Source: an uncultured Oscillospiraceae bacterium | GTDB lineage: Bacteria; Bacillota; Clostridia; Oscillospirales; Acutalibacteraceae | Length of the DNA: 64,000 nt | NCBI GenBank assembly: GCA_948471205.1 | Contig: CAOKRT010000009.1 | Location: forward strand, 1 to 64,000 | Direction: 5' to 3' | Shown here: piece after piece, positions 1 through 8,800 of the stretch | Position numbering within the stretch: position 1 is the stretch's first letter | How the letters are laid out: each line of letters begins with the position of its first letter | The notes under the pieces: model-generated | Told to the model about the DNA's origin: nothing | Databases searched by the model: none | The model's input: the letters and a program-made list of their open reading frames with translations, nothing else | Program-made: the position numbers and the translations under genes

Positions 1-15
1 GAAGCTTTCTATTCC

Positions 16-34
16 CCCCCGGTAGAACCGGGGG
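16..34. repeat. GC-rich hairpin at window edge
   Basis: A 7-bp perfect stem, CCCCCGG (16-22) and CCGGGGG (28-34), encloses the loop TAGAA and is followed by TTATCAACC. It is far more GC-rich than its surroundings. The gene to its left lies outside the window. GC-rich hairpins followed by TTATCAAC-type sequence occur at ends of IS200/IS605-type elements, so this could be the right end of such an element. That is a weak inference, and a plain terminator stem is also possible. Confidence 0.45.
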
Positions 35-60
35 TTATCAACCATTGCTAAACAAGAATA

Positions 61-93
61 AAAGCTCTATACAAAAAATGTATAGAGCTTTTT
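61..93 (+). terminator. Rho-independent terminator of an upstream plus-strand gene
   Basis: A 12-bp perfect stem, AAGCTCTATACA (62-73) and TGTATAGAGCTT (79-90), with a 5-base A loop, ends in a run of five T (89-93). It would end a plus-strand transcript entering from the left. The remaining bases from 94 to 307 are very AT-rich, and I see no gene, promoter or RNA structure in them. Confidence 0.8.
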
Positions 94-307
94 CATTCTA
101 ACGGTAAAAGCAAATTTCTTTACGTAAAAGCTTTGTTTAAAACATTGTTCAAAACTATGTCAATATTGTTGAAAACCAATAAATTTATTTAGAAATGCTT
201 GTTTATTTTTCCAAATATTGTGTAAAGGTAAAAAACTTGATTAAACAAGTTATAAACAATTTTAAAAAACACAATACAAATACGCAAAAATTATCAATAT
301 GTATATA

Positions 308-336
308 TGCAAAAAGGGCAGAAATTTCTGCCCTTT
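308..336 (-). terminator. ftsZ terminator
   Basis: A 24-base perfect palindrome (313-336, arms AAAGGGCAGAAA and TTTCTGCCCTTT) begins 8 bases after the ftsZ stop codon. On the minus strand it runs into TTTTTGC, a standard intrinsic terminator ending the dcw cluster. Confidence 0.85.
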
Positions 337-344
337 AAAAATTA

Positions 345-1451
345 TTATTTTTTGAAAAAGCTTACGATGTCGCTGAAAGTATCATCATCGTTTTCAGAGA
401 AGCTGCTTGGAGCCGGAGCTTCAATATTTACGGTTACAGGCGGCTCAACATCAAGATTTGCTGTTGTTGATTTAATAGGAGCACCCGGACCCTTATCGCC
501 GAAACGTGTTGCAATAACCGTAATTACCATTTCGTCTTCAAGATTTTCATCAAAGTTTGCACCCCAGATAATTTCACAGTCAGGATGCACTGCATTCATA
601 ACAATTGTGGAAGCAGCATCAATTTCCTCAAGACCGATATCTGTTGAAGCAGTGATATTAAGAAGCACACCGCGTGCACCGTCAATAGAAGTATTGAGAA
701 GCGGGCTTGAAATTGCCTGCTGTGCTGCGATTTCTGCTTTGTCCTTGCCTTTGCCATGACCCACGCCCATGTGTGCATAGCCTGCTTCCTTCATAATTTC
801 GGTAACATCGGCAAAGTCTGAGTTTACAAGACCTGTTGCATTAACAAGATCTGAAATAGACTGAACGCCCTGACGAAGAACATCGTTGGCAATTTCAAAA
901 GCATTAAGAAGTGTGATTCTTTCTTCTGTTACAAATTTAAGATTTTCATTCGGAATTACCATAAGAGAATCAACATACTGTGCAAGTTCTCTGATACCTT
1001 CCTGTGCCTGATCCATACGGCGCTTGCCTTCAAACGCGAAAGGCGTTGTAACAACACCAACAGTAAGAATACCCATATCTTTTGCAATCTTGGCAACTAC
1101 CGGAGCTGCGCCGGTGCCTGTGCCGCCGCCCATTCCTGCAGTAATAAATACCATTTCTGTTCCCGAAAGAATATCTGTAATTGCTTCACGGCTTTCTTCT
1201 GCGGCCTTTGTTCCGATTTCAGGTTTAGCACCTGCACCGCGGCCCTTTGTTGATTTTTCACCGATAAGAATTTTATGCGAAGCAACAGACTTTGTAAGAG
1301 CCGGCTTATCGCTGTTAATAGCAATAAACTCAACATCCTGAATATTGCAATGAACCATACGGTTAACTGCGTTTCCGCCGCCGCCGCCTACGCCAACTAC
1401 TTTAATAGAAACTACTTTTGTGTCATCTGTATCAATTTCATATCTTCCCAT
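345..1451 (-). CDS. ftsZ: Cell division protein FtsZ
   Basis: Tubulin-like GTPase that polymerises into the cytokinetic Z ring at mid-cell. The 368-residue product has the family's usual length. The N-terminal nucleotide-binding loop [11 protein letters not shown] and the tubulin signature [12 protein letters not shown] are both present. An acidic, Pro-containing linker follows the GTPase body, and the protein ends in a short conserved-type tail, SFFKK, which in this family binds membrane tethers such as FtsA or SepF. The start is supported by TAAGGAG nine bases upstream of the ATG. The gene is last in the dcw cluster but has its own promoter (1509-1537) and terminator. No ftsA lies beside it, so the tether gene must be elsewhere. 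Confidence 0.98.
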   Translation of the reverse strand: MGRYEIDTDDTKVVSIKVVGVGGGGGNAVNRMVHCNIQDVEFIAINSDKPALTKSVASHKILIGEKSTKGRGAGAKPEIGTKAAEESREAITDILSGTEMVFITAGMGGGTGTGAAPVVAKIAKDMGILTVGVVTTPFAFEGKRRMDQAQEGIRELAQYVDSLMVIPNENLKFVTEERITLLNAFEIANDVLRQGVQSISDLVNATGLVNSDFADVTEIMKEAGYAHMGVGHGKGKDKAEIAAQQAISSPLLNTSIDGARGVLLNITASTDIGLEEIDAASTIVMNAVHPDCEIIWGANFDENLEDEMVITVIATRFGDKGPGAPIKSTTANLDVEPPVTVNIEAPAPSSFSENDDDTFSDIVSFFKK

Positions 1452-1508
1452 ATTTTAATTCTCCTTATGTATTTTATCTTCATTAACTATAAATTAGCCC
1501 ATATCTGT

Positions 1509-1537
1509 ATTGTAACAGTATTGTAATCTTTTTGCAA
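1509..1537 (-). promoter_or_regulatory. ftsZ promoter
   Basis: On the minus strand, -35 TTGCAA (1532-1537) and -10 TACAAT (1509-1514) are separated by exactly 17 bases. They lie about 55 bases upstream of the ftsZ start in an otherwise empty AT-rich spacer (1452-1669). A local promoter lets ftsZ be expressed independently of the upstream mur/fts genes. Confidence 0.65.
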
Positions 1538-1669
1538 TATTTTTTTTGGATTTTTCTAAATAAGTTTTCTAAACTTTTTTCTTTAAGAATTTATAGGTTT
1601 GTTAAATATGCACAAATTCGTTGATTTTGGAAAATTTTTCTTTCACAAAAAATTTTTTTAGCTTTACAC

Positions 1670-2611
1670 TTATTCTTCTGTAAAGTAAATCTGCTTACCG
1701 GTTGAAATATTCAGCCTTCCTTTAACTTCGCCGTTCTTATTTTCAAGTTCTTCACAGGCGGCAAGGCATTTATATAATTTACTTTCCAGATTACTGCAGT
1801 CGCCGAGTTCCAAAACAATTCTGTTTTTATAAAGAAGCGAATTATTGTTTTTATCGGAACTTTTTATTTGTGAAATATCGTTTAGTCCAACCGATTTTAT
1901 TGCTTCTGCAATACTTTTTATACATCCAAGCGTATCCGGATTTTCAAATTCAACTAACGAACCCGGATTAGAGCCTACAATAAGAACATCGCTTATAACC
2001 GTTGCATCTGCCGGACTTTCTTTTGCAGCATTTTCAAGCACCTTTAAATTATCATCCAACAGCACATATGTGCCGTCATCATTTAAAACCGAATAAGCAC
2101 AAACCGCATCCTGAATCTGAATATGCAGCGTACCCGGCAATTTTCTTTTAAATTTTACATCATATATATACGGAAGCAGTTCTGTAAGCTTTTCCCTGTT
2201 TTTTTCTTTATCTATAAGAAACAGATTGCCGCCTGTTTCAATTTCACAAACCTGTTTAATCTGCTCCTGCGTATAAATTCCACTTCCGGAAATATTGATA
2301 TCCGTTATTTTAAAAAACACTGTAAGCGATAATACCGTTCCGATAACACTTACTGCCAGCAATACACCCAGGGTTATAAGTACGTTTCTTACACTGTTTT
2401 TGAGTCTTCGTTTTTTGTTCTGTTTTCTTCTTATTTCATTTTTTGTATACTTATTGCCGGAATTCGGCTTTGCTGCACTTAACTGACTTTCGCTGAAGTC
2501 ATATTTCTTTCTTGGCGGTTCAATATCAAAGTCTAAATTAAGCGCAGGAACTGTTTTTTCCCTATCCGTTTTGGATTTCGCATTTTTTGCTTTCTTCGAT
2601 TGCTTTTTCAT
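1670..2611 (-). CDS. ftsQ: Cell division protein FtsQ/DivIB
   Basis: Bitopic division protein that links early and late divisome components. The ATG at 2611 is chosen because it follows AGAGGA with good spacing; an in-frame upstream start would lengthen the overlap with murA. The 313-residue product has a Lys-rich cytoplasmic segment (residues 1-80), one membrane segment (roughly 80-105, LITLGVLLAVSVIGTVLSL), then a POTRA-type domain beginning ITDINISGSGIYTQEQI, and the beta domain typical of DivIB. It overlaps the 3' end of murA by 50 bases, implying translational coupling. Sequence conservation in this family is low, but the domain order, length and position between murA and ftsZ are typical for Clostridia. 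Confidence 0.9.
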   Translation of the reverse strand: MKKQSKKAKNAKSKTDREKTVPALNLDFDIEPPRKKYDFSESQLSAAKPNSGNKYTKNEIRRKQNKKRRLKNSVRNVLITLGVLLAVSVIGTVLSLTVFFKITDINISGSGIYTQEQIKQVCEIETGGNLFLIDKEKNREKLTELLPYIYDVKFKRKLPGTLHIQIQDAVCAYSVLNDDGTYVLLDDNLKVLENAAKESPADATVISDVLIVGSNPGSLVEFENPDTLGCIKSIAEAIKSVGLNDISQIKSSDKNNNSLLYKNRIVLELGDCSNLESKLYKCLAACEELENKNGEVKGRLNISTGKQIYFTEE

Positions 2612-3863
2612 TGTCTGTCCTCTTGATATCCGCACCGATACGTGCAAGATTTTCTTCTATTTTTTCATATCCTCTGTCTATATGATAAATATCACCTACA
2701 GTGGATTTTCCTTCTGCCGAAAGCGCCGCTATTACCATGGAGGCGCCGCCGCGCAGGTCTGTGCAATAAACATTTGCACCGTAAATATTTTTCACTCCGC
2801 TGATTATTGCGCTTCGGTCATTCACTGTTATGTCCGCACCAAAGCGGTTCAGTTCACTTATATGCTTAAATCTGCTTTCAAATATACTTTCGTTTATTAC
2901 GGTTGTTCCGTAAGATTTTATCAAAGCCGCCATAACAACAGACTGGCAGTCTGTCGGGAAGCCCGGATACGGCATTGTTTTAATCATTCTTACCCTTTTA
3001 AGCCGTTTTGGAGAAACAATTTTTAAATCGTTTCTGTCTACATACAGTTTACAGCCCATTTCCATAAAAACAGGCATAACCGGCGATAAATGTTGAGAGC
3101 GAATGTTTTTAATCACCAGTTCATCGGCACATGCGGCAGCAGCACTCATATAGGTTGCCGCAACCACTCTGTCGGGAATGATGGAATGTGCACACGGATA
3201 AAGACTGCTGACGCCTTCTATTTCAATTGTGCCTTCGCCTGCCCCGAAAATTTTTGCGCCGCATGAATTAAGAAAAGCGGCAAGGTCTGATATTTCCGGT
3301 TCACGCGCAGCATTTATAATTGTGGTTTTTCCTTTTGAAACAGCCGCAGCAATAATAATATTCTCTGTTGCGCCGACACTTGGAAATGTCAAAATGATTT
3401 TTGCTCCGTGACTGTTCTGATTTTTACAGCAAAGGCAGTTTCCGTTTTCCGTAATAACCGCACCGAGCTTTCTGAGCGAGCTTAAATGCAGGTCAATCGG
3501 TCTTATGCCTATATCGCATCCGCCGGGATAACAGATATATGCTTCTTTTGTTCTTGAAAGAAGAGAACCCAAAAAAATAATAGAAGATCTCATTTCTCTC
3601 ATCATTTCTTCAGGTATGGTATTTTCGGTTATTTCATTTGCATCAACAATCAGGGTGCTTTCTTCTCTTTTTACTTTAGCGCCAAGATATTCAAGTATTC
3701 GTATTGATGCATCCACATCTGTAAGCTGCGGCACATTATGTATTACGCTGATTCCTTTAATAAGCAATGTTGCTGCAAGTATCGGAAGCACCGAATTTTT
3801 TGCCCCGTGCACCGAAATCTCGCCCTGCAGTTTCTTTGCGCCGTTAATAATTAATTTTTCCAA
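2562..3863 (-). CDS. murA: UDP-N-acetylglucosamine 1-carboxyvinyltransferase MurA
   Basis: Catalyses the first committed step of peptidoglycan synthesis, transferring enolpyruvate from PEP to UDP-GlcNAc in the cytoplasm; this is the fosfomycin target. The substrate-binding AKNS motif lies near the N-terminus. The catalytic cysteine is present in YPGGCDIGIRPIDLH at about residue 116, equivalent to Cys115 of the E. coli enzyme, so a fosfomycin-sensitive active site is expected. I chose the TTG at 3863 (MEKLIING) because AGGTGG sits five bases upstream, whereas the GTG at 3872 has no ribosome site; family members usually begin at this point. The length of 433 residues is normal. It sits between murG and ftsQ, a common clostridial arrangement. 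Confidence 0.96.
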   Translation of the reverse strand: MEKLIINGAKKLQGEISVHGAKNSVLPILAATLLIKGISVIHNVPQLTDVDASIRILEYLGAKVKREESTLIVDANEITENTIPEEMMREMRSSIIFLGSLLSRTKEAYICYPGGCDIGIRPIDLHLSSLRKLGAVITENGNCLCCKNQNSHGAKIILTFPSVGATENIIIAAAVSKGKTTIINAAREPEISDLAAFLNSCGAKIFGAGEGTIEIEGVSSLYPCAHSIIPDRVVAATYMSAAAACADELVIKNIRSQHLSPVMPVFMEMGCKLYVDRNDLKIVSPKRLKRVRMIKTMPYPGFPTDCQSVVMAALIKSYGTTVINESIFESRFKHISELNRFGADITVNDRSAIISGVKNIYGANVYCTDLRGGASMVIAALSAEGKSTVGDIYHIDRGYEKIEENLARIGADIKRTDNEKAIEESKKCEIQNG

Positions 3864-3933
3864 ATATTCCACCTACCGTGCATAGTTTAGATTTTCTTCT
3901 CTATACTATGCCGTTTTCGGCGGAATGCTAAAA

Positions 3934-5052
3934 CTATTTTATAAGACTTAATATGATTTCCGCAATCTTTTCTCTTGAGTTGGTAATTGCCATATTACGT
4001 GCATTCTTTTCAATCTTTTTAAGTTCCTCTTTATCTGAAAGCAGATTATCCAAAAGAGCTTTCAGTGATTCGGAAGTTAAATCTTTTTCCTGTAAAATTC
4101 TTGCCGCATTGCGGTTTACAAGCGCCATAGCGTTATGATACTGGTGATTTTCCGCAACATACGGACTTGGTATAAGAATAGAAGCCTTGCCAAGCGCCTC
4201 AATTTCCGAAAGAGTAGATGCACCGGCTCTGACTATAACCACATCCGCCGCAGCCATGCATATATCCATATTATCTATATAGCGGCGCACTTCCACTGTT
4301 CCGCGCCTGCCGTTTTCAAATCCGGCCTGTTCAAATTTCTCAAGAAATTCCGTTCCGTTTGTGCCGATGGAATGTATAAAACAGCATTCCCCTTTATCTG
4401 CATTTTCAACAAGTATATCAAACATTGCGTCATTAATAGGCTTGGCACCCAAAGAACCGCCGAAAGAAAGTACAAGCGGCTTATCCTTTGGAATTCCAAG
4501 CTGTGCCCTTGCAAAATCCTTGTCAGCATTTATTATTTCACCGCGTACGGGAAGTCCGGTTATAATCACTTTCTTACTGCCCGAAAAATGCTTTGCCGCA
4601 TCCTCTACAGCCGCCATAACCCTGTCTGCCTTTTTTGCAAGGGTTTTGTTGGTTATACCCGGAAATGCATTTTGCTCATGAATACAGGTTGGTATTCCCA
4701 TCTTCGCCGCCTGTTCAATAACCGGTCCGGAAACATAGCCGCCGAAACCGACACATACATCAGGCTGAAAGTCCTTTAAAATTTTTTTGGATGCAGAACT
4801 TGACTGTGCAAGACGAACAACCGTTTTTACATTGTGAACAACTGCACTTGGTGAAAATGAGCGTCTGAAACCGCTGATTTTAATTGTTTTAAAATCAAAA
4901 CCTGCATTCGGAACAAGACGGGCTTCCATATGATCCGCAGTTCCCACAAAAAGTATTTCAGCATCTTTATGCTGTTCTTTTATATAAGAAGCCACAGCAA
5001 TAGCAGGGTTAATATGACCTGCCGTGCCTCCGGCTGCGAAAAGAATTTTCAT
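3934..5052 (-). CDS. murG: UDP-GlcNAc:undecaprenyl-PP-MurNAc-pentapeptide GlcNAc transferase MurG
   Basis: Converts lipid I to lipid II on the inner face of the membrane. The N-terminal glycine-rich loop GGTAGHINPA and the second-domain donor-site region GASTLSEIEALGKASILIPSP are diagnostic of this GT28 family. The 372-residue length is normal. The ATG follows AAAGG and lies six bases after ftsW, so the two are co-translated. The small gap of 70 bases to murA contains only spacer and the murA ribosome site. Confidence 0.97.
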   Translation of the reverse strand: MKILFAAGGTAGHINPAIAVASYIKEQHKDAEILFVGTADHMEARLVPNAGFDFKTIKISGFRRSFSPSAVVHNVKTVVRLAQSSSASKKILKDFQPDVCVGFGGYVSGPVIEQAAKMGIPTCIHEQNAFPGITNKTLAKKADRVMAAVEDAAKHFSGSKKVIITGLPVRGEIINADKDFARAQLGIPKDKPLVLSFGGSLGAKPINDAMFDILVENADKGECCFIHSIGTNGTEFLEKFEQAGFENGRRGTVEVRRYIDNMDICMAAADVVIVRAGASTLSEIEALGKASILIPSPYVAENHQYHNAMALVNRNAARILQEKDLTSESLKALLDNLLSDKEELKKIEKNARNMAITNSREKIAEIILSLIK

Positions 5053-5057
5053 AATTG

Positions 5058-6329
5058 TTAAACCTTTCTTTGATTTGCTTTTCTTGAAACACTCAGTACC
5101 ACACCCATTTCAAACAGCAGCATCATAAGCGCTGTGCCGCCGTAACTGAAAAACGGAAGCGAAATACCGGTATTCGGAATGGAATCTGTTATAACCAAAA
5201 GATTCAGCACAGTCTGTATTCCTATCTGTGCCGTTATTCCCATCACAAGCAAAAATCCAAATCTGTCTCTTGCTTTCATCGCAATCTGAATGCCTCTGAA
5301 AACCAGCAGTGCAAACAGAAGAATAATAACAGCCGCACCTATAAAGCCAAGTTCTTCGCATACAATTGAAAAAATAAAGTCGTTCTGCGGTTCGGAAACA
5401 TACATATATTTCTGTTTTGAATTGCCCAAACCCACTCCGAACAATCCGCCTGAACCGATAGCATAAAGCGAATTGTTTATCTGCCATCTGCCGCCGAGCG
5501 GCTCAAATTCTTTATCAGTAAAAGCCTGCAGTTTTGCCTGAACATAATCGGGCATCATTTTCGGAAACATAAAAACCACAAGAACAATTGCGACAACAGC
5601 TATCACACCAAGCCAGAATATCCAGCTTTTTGTGCCGCCGGAAAACATGATAGATGCACCGAGCACAAACATCAGAATCATGCCCGAAACATGGTTTTCC
5701 AATGCAACAAGACCACAGTAAGCGCCTATAAGAACAAGCGGAATAAATATACCGTAAAGAAATGTTGAAATCTGATTGCTGAACTTGCAGAAATAGGTTG
5801 CCAGCGTTACAACCAGTGCAAATTTACCTATTTCCGACGGCTGAAATGTTAAAGGACCTATCGGAATATAACGTTTAAAGCTTTCTCCGCTTGATGAACT
5901 CTTATTCGTGTGGTAAAAAAGAACAATAACTAACAGAATAAATCCTACTATATAAATAATATGTGCATATTTCTTATAGATTTTATAATCAAGCTTTGAC
6001 GCTGCAAGCATTGCAATAACACCCACAACAGCAAATACTGCCTGCTTTATAAAAAACGAATACGAATTTTCACCTTTAAAATACGCCGTAGGATAGGATG
6101 CTGAAAGAAGCATAACAAGCCCGATTGCAAGCAATATCATTACAAGAGCAAAAAAAGGAACGTCAAATCCTCCAAGTATCAGCCATTCGGAAATTTTTGA
6201 TTTTTGAAATGAAGCCCTCTTATTTTCAGAATTATTTTCCCTTTTGCGGTTTCTTCTGTTAAATTGATTATCTGCAGATTCCTCGCCGTAACGCGGATAA
6301 CGCACCGGCGGTGTAAGTCTGTCTGCCAT
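5058..6329 (-). CDS. ftsW: SEDS peptidoglycan polymerase FtsW/SpoVE
   Basis: Polytopic glycosyltransferase that polymerises lipid II with a class B PBP during septation. After a polar, Arg/Asn-rich cytoplasmic extension of about 45 residues, longer than usual, roughly ten hydrophobic segments follow. Family motifs include the late segment GISLPFFSYGGTALM and the region FQPSEIGKFALV. The product has 423 residues. In Bacillus the gene in this slot is the sporulation paralogue spoVE; sequence alone does not tell division from sporulation use. Its expected partner, the class B PBP, is encoded upstream in the same operon. The neighbour murD, which usually lies between mraY and this gene, is missing. 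Confidence 0.94.
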   Translation of the reverse strand: MADRLTPPVRYPRYGEESADNQFNRRNRKRENNSENKRASFQKSKISEWLILGGFDVPFFALVMILLAIGLVMLLSASYPTAYFKGENSYSFFIKQAVFAVVGVIAMLAASKLDYKIYKKYAHIIYIVGFILLVIVLFYHTNKSSSSGESFKRYIPIGPLTFQPSEIGKFALVVTLATYFCKFSNQISTFLYGIFIPLVLIGAYCGLVALENHVSGMILMFVLGASIMFSGGTKSWIFWLGVIAVVAIVLVVFMFPKMMPDYVQAKLQAFTDKEFEPLGGRWQINNSLYAIGSGGLFGVGLGNSKQKYMYVSEPQNDFIFSIVCEELGFIGAAVIILLFALLVFRGIQIAMKARDRFGFLLVMGITAQIGIQTVLNLLVITDSIPNTGISLPFFSYGGTALMMLLFEMGVVLSVSRKANQRKV

Positions 6330-6362
6330 AACAGCACCTCTTTAATTATAAATTTTTATCAA

Positions 6363-7412
6363 TTACATTTCAAAGCCGAAATATACCAACGCAATTGCCG
6401 CAGCACAGCCCAATGCATTAATAATTGAAAATACAATACATATTTTCTTTTCTTTCCATCCGCACATTTCAAAATGGTGATGTATCGGCGCCATTTTAAA
6501 TACGCGTTTTCCGTGTGTCAGTTTGAAATATCCAATCTGAATAATATCGCTCATGGTTTCACAAACATAAACAATTCCTATCGGAAGAAGCAGAATCGGG
6601 CATTTGATACAAAAGCCGAGAGCCGCTACAAATCCGCCAAGGAAAAGCGAACCTGTATCGCCCATAAATGTTTTTGCCGGATTCCAGTTCCAGCAAAGAA
6701 AGCCGCAAACACCGCCAAGCAATGCGCCGGAAAGAACAGCAAGACCTGTAAACTGCTGAATTGCAGCAATTACAATAAAAGCGATTGCTGCAGTTACCGT
6801 AACGGAAGAACAAAGCCCGTCTATTCCGTCTGTAAGATTAACCGAATTCGTGCAGCCGTAAATAATTACAATGGAAACGACCCAGAAAACAACGGAAGTA
6901 AATACGCTTTTTTCAAAATCTATTGTTCCCACAAACGGAACATTCCATACGGTATTATGCGAAAGCCAAAGCGTGGCAACGTATGAAACGGTAATGATAA
7001 ACTGACCAAGCGTTTTCTGCTTTGCCGAAAGACCTTTATTTCTTTTAAGCTTTATTTTAATAAAATCATCTAAAAATCCAACAATTCCGCAGCCTAAGGC
7101 AAGCAAAACGCTGGCAATGACAAGAATATTTTCTCTGTTGCTTACCATTTCCGAAAAATCCGTCTGAAGATTTCCGCCGTTGGAAATAAACACTGCTGCG
7201 GTAATGATAACGGAAACAATAATACCTATTATAAACATCAAACCGCCCATAGTCGGGGTTCCCTGTTTTGATTTGTGCCATGAAGGTCCGATTTCAAGAA
7301 TTGTCTGCCCGAATTTAAGTTTTCTGAGCCACGGAATAATTACAAAGCCGAGCGCCGCTGTAACGCCAAAAGCAATTACTATACTAATCAATACTGCCAC
7401 TGTTAAATTCAT
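6363..7412 (-). CDS. mraY: Phospho-MurNAc-pentapeptide transferase MraY
   Basis: Integral membrane enzyme that makes lipid I from UDP-MurNAc-pentapeptide and undecaprenyl phosphate. The diagnostic aspartate-rich segments are present: FLDDFIK, NLTDGIDGL and FMGDTGSLFLGG. The histidine-rich APIHHHFE loop near the C-terminus is also there. The 349 residues and about ten membrane segments match the family. The start codon directly abuts the murF stop (TAA then ATG), and its ribosome site lies inside the end of murF, so the two are translationally coupled. Confidence 0.98.
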   Translation of the reverse strand: MNLTVAVLISIVIAFGVTAALGFVIIPWLRKLKFGQTILEIGPSWHKSKQGTPTMGGLMFIIGIIVSVIITAAVFISNGGNLQTDFSEMVSNRENILVIASVLLALGCGIVGFLDDFIKIKLKRNKGLSAKQKTLGQFIITVSYVATLWLSHNTVWNVPFVGTIDFEKSVFTSVVFWVVSIVIIYGCTNSVNLTDGIDGLCSSVTVTAAIAFIVIAAIQQFTGLAVLSGALLGGVCGFLCWNWNPAKTFMGDTGSLFLGGFVAALGFCIKCPILLLPIGIVYVCETMSDIIQIGYFKLTHGKRVFKMAPIHHHFEMCGWKEKKICIVFSIINALGCAAAIALVYFGFEM

Positions 7413-8768
7413 TTAAGATTCCCACCTTTTATATATTTCTGAAATAACATCCTCAAGATGCATTCCCCTGCTTGCTTTAAAAACAATAACATCGCCTTTT
7501 TCAGCAATATCATAAAGTTTGTCAGTCAAATCGGATTTGCTTTCAAACATATAAACATGTTCAAGATTTTTTGATTCGGCACCGTCTGCAATATACTTTG
7601 CATCTGTTCCGGTGCATAAAAGATAATCAACATGAAACTGTGCACACATTTCGCCAACGGAAAAATGCGCTTTTTCGGAATAATCTCCAAGTTCAAGCAT
7701 ATCTGATAAAACAGCTATTTTTTTATTTCCTTTTGTTGAAGAAAGCGTTTGCAGAGCCGCCCGCATGGAATCCGGCGAAGCATTATAGCAGTCTTCAATA
7801 CAGATTATACCGTTTTTAACAACGCTTTTCTGCCGCATGCCTTCAGGCTTGTAACAGCTCAGCGCATTTGCAGATACAGTTCCGTCCACACCAAGAAAAT
7901 ATCCGACGGCGAAAGCGGCAAGTGCATTATAAACATTATGTATACCTATAACAGGAATACTTATTTTTTGCTTTTTTCCAAAATATCTTACTGTAAATTC
8001 AGTGTTTCCGTTTTCTTCGTTTATATGCTCCGCCTTGAAATGTGCATCACAGTTTATTCCGTAAAAATAAACCTTGTGTTTATCTGATTTTACTGTGGAA
8101 AGCAAATCGTTGTCGCCGTTCAGTATAAGCGGTGCATTTTCCTTCAGTCCCTCAAGCATTTCAAGCTTCGCTTTCAGAATACCTTCCCTTGAGCCCAGAT
8201 TTTCAATATGGGAAACACCTATATTGGTTATAAGTGCAATTGTCGGCTGTGCCGCTTCGGCAAGCCGCCTGATTTCACCGAAATGATTCATTCCCATCTC
8301 AATTACAGCAGCTTCAACATCATTATTTATCTGAAAAAGCATTTGCGGCAATCCGATTTCATTATTAAGATTTCCAAGCGTTTTAATAGAATTATATTTT
8401 GCATTAACAACAAGATGCGTAAATTCTTTTGTTGTTGTTTTGCCAACTGAACCCGTTAAACCAACAAGAGGAATATTAAATTTGCTTCTGTAATATCCGG
8501 CCAGCGTAAGCAAAGCTTTTGCCGTATCGTCCACCTTAATAAATGCGCCGCTGACCTGAATATCATTGCTGATCATTACCGCCGAAGCACCTTTTTCAAT
8601 TGCTTCGCCTGCAAACTGATGCCCATCAAAGCGTTCTCCTTTTATGCATATAAAAAGGCAGCCCTTTGTTATCTTTCTTGTATCTATACAAACAGCATTG
8701 ACTTCAGCTTCTTCGCTGAATGTGCCGCCGCATGCCTGTGCAATTTCAGACAGCTTTAATTTTTCCAT
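7413..8768 (-). CDS. murF: UDP-MurNAc-tripeptide-D-Ala-D-Ala ligase MurF
   Basis: Cytoplasmic ATP-dependent ligase adding D-Ala-D-Ala to the UDP-MurNAc-tripeptide. The Mur-ligase P-loop GSVGKTTTKE and the motif NHFGEI support the family. The MurF-specific context is strengthened by the segment CIEDCYNASPDSMRAAL, which carries the family's YNASPDS motif. The ATG at 8768 is preferred because AAGGTG lies six bases upstream; a GTG nine bases further up overlaps that ribosome site. The 451-residue length is normal. It sits between murE and mraY, the usual order. Confidence 0.97.
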   Translation of the reverse strand: MEKLKLSEIAQACGGTFSEEAEVNAVCIDTRKITKGCLFICIKGERFDGHQFAGEAIEKGASAVMISNDIQVSGAFIKVDDTAKALLTLAGYYRSKFNIPLVGLTGSVGKTTTKEFTHLVVNAKYNSIKTLGNLNNEIGLPQMLFQINNDVEAAVIEMGMNHFGEIRRLAEAAQPTIALITNIGVSHIENLGSREGILKAKLEMLEGLKENAPLILNGDNDLLSTVKSDKHKVYFYGINCDAHFKAEHINEENGNTEFTVRYFGKKQKISIPVIGIHNVYNALAAFAVGYFLGVDGTVSANALSCYKPEGMRQKSVVKNGIICIEDCYNASPDSMRAALQTLSSTKGNKKIAVLSDMLELGDYSEKAHFSVGEMCAQFHVDYLLCTGTDAKYIADGAESKNLEHVYMFESKSDLTDKLYDIAEKGDVIVFKASRGMHLEDVISEIYKRWES

Positions 8769-8800
8769 TTTAATCACCTTATACAGTGTGACCGTTCACA

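Noticed and set aside
1097..1336. Alternative frames within ftsZ and other core genes, some over 100 codons.
   Set aside because: They lie inside fully conserved genes in other frames and have no ribosome sites.
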